DNA from: Paragyromitra xinjiangensis
Lineage: Eukaryota; Ascomycota; Pezizomycetes; Pezizales; Discinaceae
DNA length: 64,000 nucleotides
Reading direction: 5' to 3'
Assembly (NCBI GenBank): GCA_038503065.1
Contig: JBCAMK010000007.1
Location: forward strand, 2,108,001 to 2,172,000
The notes below the pieces were generated by a model. It saw only the letters and a program-made list of their open reading frames with translations. It was not told where the DNA came from and ran no database searches. Made by a program: the position numbers and the translations under genes. Shown here one piece after another: positions 1-10,800 of this stretch (position 1 is its first letter; each line of letters starts with the position of its first letter).

Positions 1-2
1 GT

Positions 3-269
3 GTTTTTGTAGTAGGGAACCTAGATAGCCTGACTGAGTTCGAGAAAAAGAGAAACAGATGGGCCGAGAATCCGTGGAGAAGTTGGCTTTTTGAAGTCAA
101 CAAGTCAACCCATGGCGCGGTTTTTGAGGGGATGGGGGAGCTTAATTTGGCGGTTAACGCAAGGGAGCTCGCATTTTTCAAGAAGAGGAAGGTGGAGAAG
201 GGATTGTGGTCAAGGCAGGGGTACAGCAAGGAAGAGCAGGCAAAGCTGCGAAGCTATTGGCAGTTCTAG
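3..269 (+). CDS. 3' end of an unrecognised gene entering from the left edge
   Basis: A reading frame is open from the first bases of the window to a TAG at 267-269 (88 codons) and has no start codon inside the window. The peptide looks like real coding sequence: mixed charged and aromatic residues (WAENPWRSWLFEVN, then GAVFEGMGELNLAVN), not low complexity. It ends in a basic, aromatic tail (RSYWQF). I do not recognise the family. It would be the C-terminal exon of a gene whose body lies left of position 1. An alternative is a chance open frame, since 88 codons without a stop is suggestive but not decisive. Confidence 0.4.
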   Translation, partial: VFVVGNLDSLTEFEKKRNRWAENPWRSWLFEVNKSTHGAVFEGMGELNLAVNARELAFFKKRKVEKGLWSRQGYSKEEQAKLRSYWQF

Positions 270-1430
270 GATGGTCACGGATGTGATCATTGCTTATGGG
301 GATGTGGCGGTATAAAAGGTGGAGGGAATCGAAGTTGCGATTTCTTGATGGTTTCATTATCATGATCTATTAAGATTATTCCCGGTGTCAAGTTAAACTA
401 TGATCGGGGAAAATTCTTTATAGAGTGGTTGGTGTCAATCATGTACAAGCTATTTTTATTTCTTGAGGCGTCATTTCGCTACGCAAAACCGGGCACATTT
501 GTGGGAAATGTACTGCAGGTTTCGCTAGTTATACACCTTAATAAAAGAAAATGATAGCATATGGAAGAGTCCGGATTCTTGTGTTGTGACCTGGCCATAT
601 TAAGTCCCTGAACCATATGTGCCTCAGAACTATGCCGAAAACCTTAGTTGTGGCTCATACCGATAGCATCTTGCATTATTATTGTGCATAACCTTTGTAA
701 ATTTATTGTCAACTAACGGCCAACGCCCCCTAACACCTCCAATTTTTTGCCACCAACCCCCTTTTTACAACTGCCATACAAGGGGATGGTATGGTTCGAG
801 ACTGCATGACGCGTGCGATCTATTACTTTGATCTATGTGTAATATAGTGATTGATTATAACGGGATGTGTTGGGAGCTGTGATTGGGAAAGGGTGGTATG
901 AATATTTGCAATTATATTTCTCACGTTTAATTTGCTTCTTTTGCTTCTACCTCGAAACTCATAGGTTATATACGTACAAACCCCCTCAAGGATTTGATAA
1001 GAAACTTGAAAAGTTTGACAGTGAATCATCATAGTATATCACTCGATCTTTTCACTGTTATTACTGTCGTTGCAAAATCGATTGATTGACATAAAACATA
1101 GGAAACATCTCCCTCTATATATACAGTACTCCTACTATTCCGTGTCCCAAGCCTTTCTCTCAATTTTCGCCGCCTTGGCTTCCTTTTGACCGAATGCCGA
1201 ATATGCCGAATAGCGCGAGTGCTAGCAGTATCAGGAAGCTCACTATCGCGATTTCCAACAATTACCGCCAAGAAAACACCTTAGTAGGCAAAGTGCCCAC
1301 CACTACATTTAGTCGGGAAATATCTAAACCCTACTCTACGATGTCATGATATAAATGAAATAAAGAAATAAAGAATGTTATGCTTCTGTCCACTAAAGCC
1401 CGCCCTCAGCCGTAAACTCGTTCAGTTGTA
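270..1430. other. intergenic, nothing recognised
   Basis: AT-rich sequence with only short frames that have no protein-like composition. It separates the partial gene at the left edge from the first tandem-family gene. Confidence 0.5.
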
Positions 1431-1454
1431 AGCAAGAATTAGTTAAGAGAATTA

Positions 1455-3225
1455 CTAACTGCCAAGATAAAACAATCCCCAGCAAAACAAAAGTACCATG
1501 ATCGCACCGTAGTATAATTCAATCCCCCATGGTCTTATCTGATTAATTGCTTGCTCGCCACTGAAGGCCGCCTCTGTAAGACCCGGAAACTCTCCCGGGA
1601 GAGGATTGGTTTTGACTTCGGCATGTCCCTTGTCCGCATCGCTTGCTGCTCCTGTAGCGTTTGTTTCCGTAACATCACTTTGCTCACTCTTCGAGCCCTC
1701 ACTCACACATGCAAGACCTGGGGGCTCTTGGGGAGGATCGATTTTGGCTTCTTTGGAGTGTTCCTTGTCCAGGGCCGCTGGAACGCTCGTGTCCGTGATG
1801 CTTGTCTCTGGTTAGTGTGGCCCACGAGCCGAGTCGGCTCGAGTATTTTTCTCGAGCCAAAAGCTCAAGCTTTTCCAAGCCTGAAACCTAACGAGCCGAG
1901 CTGGCTCGAGCTGGGTTGAGCTTTTATTTTTTTCAAAATTCTGGGGTGAACGCAGCTAATCACCGTCAACCTGTACCTACAATCTCAAAATTTTGATTAT
2001 TCAGCTCGGCCATCATGATGTTCCTGAGTTTAGTAGCAAGCTCGAGCTGGGCTCAAGCGCTCAGGTTTTTCACGAGACAAGTTAGCTCGAGCCTTTCCCA
2101 TAGCTCGGCCTGAGCCGGCTCGTGGACCACACTATCTCTGGTACGTCGCCTGGTCCATTCTCTAAGTCATTCTCCGTGCATGCAAGATCTAAAGATTCCT
2201 GTAGAAGATCGGCCATATCTTCATCAGGGTACTCCTCGTCTGGGATTTCGAGATCACTGTCATCGTCTGCAAGGGTTGCTTCGAGCACGTTTTCCTCTTC
2301 GTCGTCGTCATCGTCCACTTTCCTCCAATCCCAACAAGTTTTCCATCGATTACCTGGTTCGAGAGCCATGTTTTTAATATCTCGACTGAAAAACCATTTG
2401 AACTTGACTTTGCGGTACAATATAGCAAAGACTTGCTCGCCCGGCGCAGTGTAGTCAAGATCCTGGTCTTTGCTGGTGTGTCGAATACCCCCGAGTCTAG
2501 GGGTCAATATTTTCGCTGGTGTATTCGTTGATGCGACTAGAGTCTGGACTGGCACTCCAATCCTCCCTCTTTGGAGGGCCCTTCGATTAACGTATCTAAC
2601 TAGCCTTCCATCTTGAACGGTACGAAAACCGACTATCAGATACACTGGATCTTGGTTGTCGATTGCAGCTTCGAGGATGAGCACACGCACTTTCGAACCA
2701 AGCTTTAGAGTTGCTGAGATCATATGTTTTGGCCTCCGGAGCGTCTAAAGTGGCTACACCTGTGTCTTGTGTTTCGCAGGTGAAGGAAAGAATGCCATCC
2801 AAGTAAGGTAGAAGTTTTGAGCATTTAGAGAACTTCCGGGTCTCGTGATACGGGATTTGAGGACTCTAGATGATTTCCGCCTCCTCTGGTCGAGGGTCAA
2901 GTGGGTCGATATTATCTTGGTGGGGGCATCTGGCATTGAGGACAAGACGTCCGAGTTTGACGGACTTAATGGGGAGGAGGTTGGTGAGTAGGTGTCCGGC
3001 AGGCATTTTTGATGGAGTTTGATACTCTTGGGATATGGCATGAAATGATCCCTTCTATACGGGGGTCTACACGGAATGTAACTACACACTTTCGGTCCGT
3101 CGATTTCATGGAAAAGAATAATTTTTGCTAGGGAGCTTGCTCGGCTGACAAGGTTGCAATTGTGGGATGTAAAGGATCGTGGGATCCTCACTGCGGAGGG
3201 GTGTCGACTCCCCCGCCTCGGCCAT
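1455..3225 (-). pseudogene. tandem-family gene copy 1, uncharacterised, interrupted by a MITE
   Basis: Minus-strand gene in several exons. The main exon frame runs 2723 to about 2143 and holds a strand-like segment (PGEQVFAILYRKVKFKWFF, about 2360-2450), then GNRWKTCWDWRK, then a very acidic stretch (DDDDDEEENVLEATLADDDSD). After removing a 322-bp MITE and one 8-bp target-site copy, the frame continues exactly into 1812-1455. That part adds a hydrophilic linker and ends in a hydrophobic, probably membrane-inserted tail (about 1455-1520). As it stands, translation enters the MITE and stops at 2082. Upstream exons are less certain: an ATG at 3225 and a short intron near 2675-2720 (donor after ACACAG, acceptor ATCTCAG) fit the frames. 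The family is not recognised; a gasdermin-like protein is one hypothesis because a CHAT protease gene lies next door. The truncated product would lack the C-terminal tail. Confidence 0.55.
1813..2134. mobile_element. hAT-type MITE (322 bp) with 8-bp target-site duplication
   Basis: The ends are inverted repeats of about 19 bp, TAGTGTGGYCCACGAGCCG, matching at 18 of 19 positions between 1813-1831 and the reverse complement of 2116-2134. The element is flanked by a perfect 8-bp direct repeat, TCTCTGGT, at 1805-1812 and 2135-2142. An 8-bp duplication plus a TAGTGTGG-like terminus is the hallmark of hAT transposons. There is no transposase frame, so this is non-autonomous. Subterminal CTCGAGC/GAGCCGAGC motifs recur near both ends, as is common for hAT transposase binding regions. 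It sits inside coding sequence of the copy 1 gene. Confidence 0.9.
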
Positions 3226-3255
3226 CTTTGTGAGGCTCCGCTCGACCAGAGTGTT

Positions 3256-4324
3256 TTTTTTTTTTAATAATGATTTTATTATAACTAGAATTCTAGCTAC
3301 AAAAGGATAGGACCCTTTATGGGTATTCATCCTACGGCATGAGAAACCCCAGCCAAATAAATATAAAAATATAAAAAACAACAGTACAAGTACTGATGTT
3401 CACGAAATATAAACTCGGGGACACGTCCCCATCCACACTATAATGAATCCTGAAGCCCGCAAGAAACACGGTCGCAACAGAACCCTTTCGGCTTTTCAGG
3501 GCCATCATATAACGTGTTTTCCGCCCGACCCTCCTTTCGCTTCGCCCACACAAAAAACAAAAAACAAAAACAAACCGCACCCAAAACAACACATCCACAC
3601 GCGACACCACCTCGCTGGTGGGTAGTTTCGTTCTTCCAAACTACCAAACAAAATATGAAACACATTAAACAATACTTCTTACTTATTTCCCTCTTCCCCT
3701 CTCGCAACCCAACCCTCGACGACTGACAAGGGTTTTTTCTCCCAGTACCGGAGTGCATACGTAGAGCCCTCCCCTTACACCCAGTCCCTCAACTGATGGA
3801 CTCTACGAAGAGCCAGTGCAAGATCTCTAGCCGGTAGTGGGGTGGACCTATCGGAGTTGTTCTAAGTCGGTATCAGAATCTTTTCGCAGAAGCGTTGGGC
3901 GGCAACCTTCACGCTGTGTCTTCTGGCCGATAGTGGAAGTAGGATTCGGAAAACAATCGCCGAAGGTTGAGTTGTAAAAGGATGGAGTTATTTCCGTAAA
4001 ACCATATTGAATGATGTGTGATGGTATGGAGGAGTGCCAAGGTTTTGATACGAAAAAGTGAAACCGCAAAAGCGGGGTAAAAAGTAGCTTCACAGCAACG
4101 AGAAAGGGTATATACGACCCAAAAACGACGCTGAGAATATGAAAAGAACGGGAACAAGTTCCCTCCGTATGAGCCTGATGGATCCTCTAGTTTTCCATAT
4201 GGGGATGAGATGGAAAACTAGCATTCAGGAGATAAAGTGTGAGGAAGAGGCAGGAAACCGTGTCTTATGGAGGGCGCCCATTGGCTGGCCCATCCTGCAC
4301 GACGGTGTGCGAGGGAAGCGGATG
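3256..4324 (-). mobile_element. retroposon insertion with poly(A) end and 12-bp target-site duplication
   Basis: The direct repeat GACCAGAGTGTT occurs at 3244-3255 and 4325-4336. Next to the left copy is a 12-nt T run (3254-3265) preceded on the minus strand by AATAAAATC, so the inserted sequence reads as a minus-strand transcript ending in a polyadenylation-like signal and an A tail. The roughly 1.07-kb body has no long protein-like frame. Its 3' part contains GCCGTAGGATGAATACCC, loosely like the 3' end of Tad-type LINEs. It could be a 5'-truncated LINE, a SINE, or a retroposed transcript. It lies about 20 bp upstream of the presumed start codon of copy 1. Confidence 0.65.
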
Positions 4325-4336
4325 GACCAGAGTGTT

Positions 4337-4805
4337 ACTTTAGATGCTAGGTCATGATCGATCTACTGGACTAAATGCACCATGCATAGAAGTGTACAAA
4401 GTTGGCCTATTGCGCCTCTACCGCCTCAGTGCATAGCATTTATGTGTGGATAGAGAGATAATTGGTTGCGATTTATGGCTGCATGACTTGTGTTTCAACA
4501 TCTTATTGGATGGATACCGTATTTTCTCGCAAATAACAAATACAACCGGACTGGACCGCAGGGCAAGAATTGCTGTTGGATTGGCTGAGTAGACATTGAG
4601 GCTCAATTACACCCAGTTAAGAACCAAAGCAATCTTCAGATTTGACGTAGGCGATAAAGATCCTGTTGAGTAATATTACCATTCTATCATGCAGTCTCAG
4701 TCTAGTTGTGTTCGCTATTTTCGAGAAAATACGGTATTAGGATATGCATTACTACGCCTTGGCAACTACTATATTTACTACTTGCATTTGACTGACATTT
4801 TTAAG
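4337..4805. other. spacer, nothing recognised
   Basis: No protein-like frame or repeat was seen between the retroposon and the second tandem-family copy. Confidence 0.4.
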
Positions 4806-4809
4806 GCAG

Positions 4810-5545
4810 GTTCATGAGGGTGGCTTAAATATATGGTATGCGGACCTAGCCTGCTTTAAAAATATCAGTCGAATACACGTACGTTTCAGTGGAGTTCCTC
4901 TACTTCCTGGTACCCTAGCACATGATACAAGGCTGACAAAATACTGCATGTTTTCAACTATGGTGACTGAGACAAAACTATAAAAGACTTGAGGAGAAAA
5001 TCGATTTTTCTCGTCAAAGCGCTCCTCAAAGAGAACAAGATCATTGCCGTCATCTGCGAAGGTTGCTTCGAGCACATGGCCCACTTCATCACCGTCACTG
5101 CCCACCTCTCCCCAACAAAGTCTCCATCGACGATCCTCTTAGGAAGCAACTCTACAGTATAGTCTGCTCGCCTGGCGCGTTTTGAGCAGGACCTTAGCTT
5201 TCGAACACCCCCGAATCTAACTAGCTTTGCATGTGTATTCTGCCATTCGCACAGAGATGGAAGAAAAACTTCTGAGTCCCTTGAAAAGACTTGGGCTCCG
5301 ATCGATTTCCGACCACTAGCTAAGCAAGGTAGGTTGGTATGCTTTGGTGGGGGTATTTGGGATTGAAGACAAGACGCAAAGTTTAGCAGGATCAAGCCAG
5401 AGAAGTTAGTGGTAGAATATAGTACGAGATTATCTATCTTGTGCGGGGGTTTGTATAGGATACAACTCCATGATATCAGACGTGTTGACTCCACGCCCCC
5501 ACACGGCTGCAAGGTGTGAAGGCAGCTGAGCAATGTGTCTTACAA
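4810..5545 (-). pseudogene. tandem-family copy 2, degraded
   Basis: Minus-strand remnant homologous to copy 1. The stretch 5040-5140 (GTTGCTTCGAGCACA..., encoding HVLEATFADDGNDL) matches the acidic region of copy 1 (NVLEATLADDDSDL). The stretch 5170-5240 matches the copy 1 segment around 2440-2500, and 5330-5370 (CCCCCACCAA context) matches the upstream exon. Relative to copy 1 the middle part is deleted, frames are broken, and homologous pieces fall in different frames. No intact protein can be read. Confidence 0.6.
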
Positions 5546-5870
5546 GGCTCTGCCCACGGAGGTTGGTACTTCTGGCTATCCTGCTTCCTGTCGAATTTAT
5601 AGTTCAGTATAGATTTGACTGAAACAATTAAAGAGTTGAAATATCTACGATTGCTTTGTTTTGCTTTGATAGTAATTCTGGCTGAGCTTTTTTGATGATA
5701 TTTTTTGGCGTGGTATTGGTGGTTGCCTGCTTGAAAGCATCCCATGTACCACTTTGAGGTTAGAAAACATCGGGAAAGCAGGGTTGACGGACCGAAAGGC
5801 TGACTAACCCCCTAAACTAACCGTGTGGCAAAGTGACCCTGAGCCGGGAGGTTTGCTCTACCGCGAAGTT
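5546..5870. other. spacer between tandem copies 2 and 3
   Basis: AT-rich, with only a short frame of poor composition. It may include diverged 5' sequence of copy 3 or 3' sequence of copy 2. Confidence 0.4.
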
Positions 5871-6700
5871 CTGTAAGCAAGAATTCGTATTGAAAACCTG
5901 CCAAGACAAACTCTATCCACCAAAGCTAGCTATGTCGATTCAATCTCTAACGATTTAAAAGGCTCTCCAACCTATTCTGGTTGTTTGCTGCTGGTTCCTA
6001 GGTTCGTGGAGTGCTCAGCTCTTCTCAGATGGAAACAGCTTCGTCTTCAGGAATTCCTTGATCAGGGGCTAGGTACATGTAGTTATGTTGACGACGTTTG
6101 TCTGTAGCACATGGCTCATGCCCTAACCCTCCATACGCAAAGAACCTAGGGTTTTACCTTCATCAATGTGTTTCTCCAAGATGCTGAGGTCACTGTCACT
6201 GTTTGCGAGGGTTGCTTAGAGCGCGTTGTTCTCTCTATCATCCCTTCATCAACGTCGTCACCCACTCACCTCCAATCCTAACAGGTTTCTACTAGCCGTT
6301 CGCTTCGAGGGCCACCTTACGGTACGATATGGTAGATGTTTGCTCATCTAGCGCATTTTAGGTCAGACCCTGGCTGCTGCCAACGTTTCGAATACCTACC
6401 TCCGAATCTAAGACCAAAGTTAGCGCCGATAGACTTTATTGAAGCTAGACTCACGATTAGGTCCTCCCTGGGGGAGGGGCTCTATGAGGTCTTTTAATTG
6501 GTCTGATATATGGCTACGCTTGCGCCCCGCCCTCTGCAGGAGGGGCAAGGACATTATCCAAGCAAGAATGAGGAGTTCGCAAAATTGACTATGTTTTCGC
6601 GAGGCTGCAAAGTATGAAGGGAGCTGAGCTGAGCATTGAGCCTTGTGAGGCTCTGCTCTTCTGGAGCTTGTTGGTGAACCACTTGCTGCGTGGCGCGTGG
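5870..6700 (-). pseudogene. tandem-family copy 3, degraded
   Basis: Blocks match copies 1 and 2 in the same order on the minus strand: GTAAGCAAGAATT near 5875 (as at 1430), GCGAGGGTTGCTTAGAGCGC near 6210 (as at 2270 and 5060), CACCTCCAATCC near 6275 (as at 2320), TTCGAATACCTACCTCCGAATCTA near 6390 (as at 2480), TCCTCCCT with GGGAGGGGCTCT near 6460 (as at 2560), and GAGCCTTGTGAGGCTCTGCTC near 6640 (as at 3228 and 5545). No continuous frame survives. It is a decayed tandem duplicate, apparently older than copy 1. Confidence 0.55.
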
Positions 6701-6759
6701 AACACCGCTAGAAACTAAAGGCAGTTCAGAGGACGGTTTACTAATACTTTTGGGGCAGG

Positions 6760-7482
6760 TCAATTTACTGGGCTGGACACGTAACGAAAACTCACGAGTC
6801 TTGTTTATGTTGCATAAGCAAGAGCCCCGAGGGACTTCGCTTGGTTACATGTACTCAGCCTACTGAGTAGGTACGTCAGCTACCCCCGCGCTATATTATG
6901 CACGTGAATGGGAAGATAGTTGATCGCAAGCCGTAACTGTGTTCTAACGTCCTATTGTAACCGCAGATATCGGGTATGAATTATTACGCCTTGACAGCGG
7001 GAATCAACCTGAGATGCCACGCTCTTTGTTTTTCGGTGGAGCCCTTTGGCACACTCTATTTCGTGGGGTTCTAGCATACAACACAGGGCTAGCAACACAT
7101 ACTCATCCTGCTGACGACTGAGCTTGATTTGACACCGAATATGCAGCTATTGACTTCAGCGGCGTAGATGTGGTTTCTTGGGTCTTGCTAGGTGGTTCTA
7201 GGTGTGCCTTGGCCGGCATTTCCCGATAGAGGCTATAGCTAACGACCCCTAAGTGCAGTACTTGAACAAACCCTTATATGATAAGAAGGACTGAAAGGAG
7301 TATTCAAAATGCCAACAGGTGCTTCAGTACTTAACTCCTGACACACCCATCGACACGTTCCCAGGTTGGTTTTGTATGGTACCTATCCGTCAAGGAAACA
7401 TCAAGAACCGTGGAATACACTTTTTACTAGCTAAATTTTTGGATAAAAATGTAAGGCCAAGCTATGATAAACGAAGTGATAG
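6760..7482. other. intergenic, nothing recognised
   Basis: No protein-like frame. Probably holds the promoter of the TPR-CHAT gene, but no clear element can be named. Confidence 0.4.
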
Positions 7483-7788
7483 ATAAAGGCTAACTTTGGG
7501 ATCGGTCAAAGGGAGGATCTAGGAAATACTGGAGAGAGGAGCGATTCATCGGCAAACCAGATCCTTGAGCCCCAACGGGCAGCAGCAAATGGGGAGGCTG
7601 CAGAAATCTTCAGAATGTTCGTGAACACGTATGCGACAGGTGAAATCGATTATCTACACAATGCCATCTCACTGGCCGAGGAGCTGTTCCCTTCAGATGA
7701 AGGAATTTCGCCAGGTTTGAGCGGTTTACTACAGTTACTGGATGACCCAATGGCAGCAGATAATCAGCATGAGCAGGTGAATAGGTAA
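7483..7788 (+). CDS. probable N-terminal exon of the TPR-CHAT gene, junction unresolved
   Basis: Open frame ending at a TAA at 7786-7788 with no clear ATG. From about 7585 the peptide has the layout of the downstream gene's N-terminus: an amphipathic helix (FRMFVNTYATGEIDYLHNAISLAEELFP) and then a PGLSGLLQLL stretch, parallel to the later segment that reads TLYTAFEETGNISHLEDLIQILE and PSDQSGLVFLTCLL. It is therefore likely an upstream TPR-like repeat of the same protein. I could not find a splice junction that joins it cleanly to the next frame (a GT...CCACAG interval at 7785-7808 is only 24 nt), so the 5' part may itself be damaged. Confidence 0.45.
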   Translation: MKANFGIGQREDLGNTGERSDSSANQILEPQRAAANGEAAEIFRMFVNTYATGEIDYLHNAISLAEELFPSDEGISPGLSGLLQLLDDPMAADNQHEQVNR

Positions 7789-7819
7789 GACCTAGGTTCC
7801 AGCCACAGAAAAGAAGACA

Positions 7820-10800
7820 TTGGAAGCTAACCTAATGGGAGGACGAAGGGAAGACCTACAAAATGAAGCGCCAAACAAGCTCGGCGATTCCCCCCGGTGT
7901 CTGCATGAATTAAGAGAGATAATGACCTTATATACCGCGTTTGAAGAGACAGGCAACATCAGCCATCTCGAGGACTTAATCCAGATACTCGAGAAGATAG
8001 TTCCTTCAATCCCCTTAGGCCCTTCAGACCAATCCGGTTTGGTGTTCTTAACTTGTTTGTTACAAGAAAAATATGATATAACGGAAAATCCCAAGGATCT
8101 TGAAAAGCTCGCCGAACAGACTCAGCTGGCAATCGCACTAACACCCTCAAACCACCCCGGCCGAGAGCATCTCGTAGAAATTCAAGTTAGGAATCTACTC
8201 AAAAGATATCTGCAGTCGGGGAGCCTACAAGACCTCGAGCAATCTCTGGAGTGGTCAGTGGAGGCAGTCGCTGCAAAGCCTCTAGATCATCCTGGCCGTG
8301 TAAGCCTGCTGTTTGTTCTGAGCTTCACATATTTTTCCAGGTACGAGCGCTTAGGAGACCTACTGGACCTTGAGCAGTCAATCAAGTGGGCAGAGGAGGC
8401 AGTCGCGGCAACACCTCTGGATCACTCCAATCGTGCAGAGTACCTGAGCAAGCTGAGTAACCGGATTGATAGGAGATATGAGCGATTGGGAGACCTACAA
8501 GACCTTGAGCAGTCAATCAAGTGGGCAGAGGAGACAGTCGCGGCAATACCTCTGGATCACCCCGATCGTGCAGTGTGCCTGAACGACTTGAGCGTCCGGG
8601 TCAGCAGAAGATATGAGCGATTGGGAGACCTACAAGACCTTGAGCAGTCAATCAAGTGGGCAGAGGAGGCAGTCGCGGCAATACCTCTGGATCACCCCCA
8701 ATCGTGCAGGGCGCCTGAGCAACCTGAGCGCCCAGGTCAGCAGAAGATATGAGCGATTGGGAGACCTACAAGACCTTAAGCAGTCAATCAAGTGGGCAGA
8801 GGAGGCAGTCGCGGCAACACCTCTGGATCACTCCGATCGTGCAGGGTACCTGAGCGATCTGAGTAACCATATTGATAAGAGATATGAGCGGTTGGGAGAC
8901 CTACAAGACCTTGAGCAGTCAATCAAGTGGGTAGAGGAGGCAGTCGCGGCAACACCTCTAGATCACCCTACTCGTGCAGGGTTGCTGAGCAACCTGGGTG
9001 GCCATTTCAATAATAGATATAAGCGGTTGGGAGACCTACAAGACCTTGAGCAGTCAATCAAGTGGGTAGAGGAGGCAGTCGCGGCAACACCTCTGAATCA
9101 CTCCGATCGTGCAAGGTACCTGAACAACCTGAGTAACCGGATTGATAGTAGATATGAGCGGTTGGGAGACCTACAGGACCTTAAACAGTCAATTGAGTGG
9201 GCAGAGGAGGCAGTCGCGGCAATACCTCTGGATTGCCCCGATCGTGCAGTGTGCCTGAGCAACTTGAGCGTCCGGGTCAGCAGAAGATATGAGCGATTGG
9301 GAGACCTACAAGACCTTAAGCAGTCAATCAAGTGGGCAGAGGAGGCAGTCGCGGCAACACCTCTGGATCACTCCTATCGCGCAGGGTACCTGAGCAACTT
9401 GGGTAGCCTGATTGGTAATAGATATGAGCGGTTGGGAGACCTACAAGACCTTAAACAGTCAATTGAGTGGGTAGAGGAGGCAGTCGCGGCAACACCTCTG
9501 GATCATCCTGATCGAGCAGGAATATTGTTCCGCCTCGCAGTTTCACTCAATGCAAGACACCTACGGAAGGAATCTACCCAAGACTTTTATTACATACTCC
9601 ATAACCTGCATGAAGCCTGGCATCTCCATGTTTCAGCACCGCGTATCCGAATTCGGGTCGCCCTTTTTGCAGCCCTACTCCTTGCTAGAGAAAGTATGTG
9701 GCAGGAATCCAGTTATCTCTTCGAGGGTGCTGTCAAAATGCTCCCAAAACTAAGCCCAAGGTCATTGGGGAGGGTCGACCAAGAGCATCACTTATCCAAG
9801 TTTACTAAATTTGCAGCTTTAGCGGTGTCAACTGCTTTCCAAGCTGGAGAAGAGGCGGCCTTCTGTCTTAGATTGTTGGAGCATGGTCGGGGGATCATCA
9901 CGGGCCTTACTATAGACTGCAGGAGCGACATCTCAGAGCTAAAGTCGAATCATCCCAAGATATTCAACAAGTTCCATCATCTCCGTATCGAGATCGACTC
10001 TTCCCTCTTGATCAGAGAAGAAGGACAGAATTTTGAACCTGCTTATGAACAGGAACGTCGCCGTCGAAGGCAAGCGGTTGAAGAGCTGGAGCAAACGTTA
10101 GCTGGGATTCGGGAACTACCTGGCTTTGAAGGATTCCAGCTCCCGCCGCACTCTAATGAGCTAATGGAAATGGCAGGCGAAGGCCCGATAGTTATCTTCA
10201 ATAGCACAATACTCAGAAGTGATTCTATCATTGTAACACATTCCGCAATAAAATCTATAGCTCTGCCGAAGCTGCACCACGAATTGGTCGAGAAGCACAT
10301 GAGCACGATAGCCGAGATCGTTCGAGGCGGGCGCTCTACATATACAGAGAGAAATAAAACTATGGGGGAGATCCTTCTATGGTTATGGGATGCTGCAGTA
10401 GAACCGGTTCTCAATGCATTACAACTAAACGTGGTTGCCAATGATGGACGCCATGGCTTACCTCGAATTTGGTGGATCGGTGTGGGCCTTCTAGCTACGG
10501 CGCCTTTCCATGCTGCCGGTGACCATACTCCTGGTTCAACACGCAATACCATCAGTCGGGCCATTTCATCATATATCCCAACCATCAAAGCCCTTTCGTA
10601 TGCCCGCCAGAAGAAACTAGAGCTCTTCAGCGAAGCGGATCCCCGTCTTCTCCTAGTCACCATGCCCACCACCCCCAAGCCACTCGAGTCTCGCAAGGCA
10701 CCCGGTTCGCTTCCAAATACAGCAAAAGAGGCTGAAAAAATCGTGGATATAGTCAGGAGAAAGGCTATTACTGCGACTCTCCTAGATCGCCCGAGCACGG

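Noticed and set aside
2122..2454. Plus-strand Ser-rich frame
   Set aside because: Shadow of the acidic region of the minus-strand copy 1 gene; Asp/Glu codons read backwards give Ser runs.
10043..10798. 251-codon minus-strand frame
   Set aside because: Lies entirely within the CHAT gene and has no independent features.
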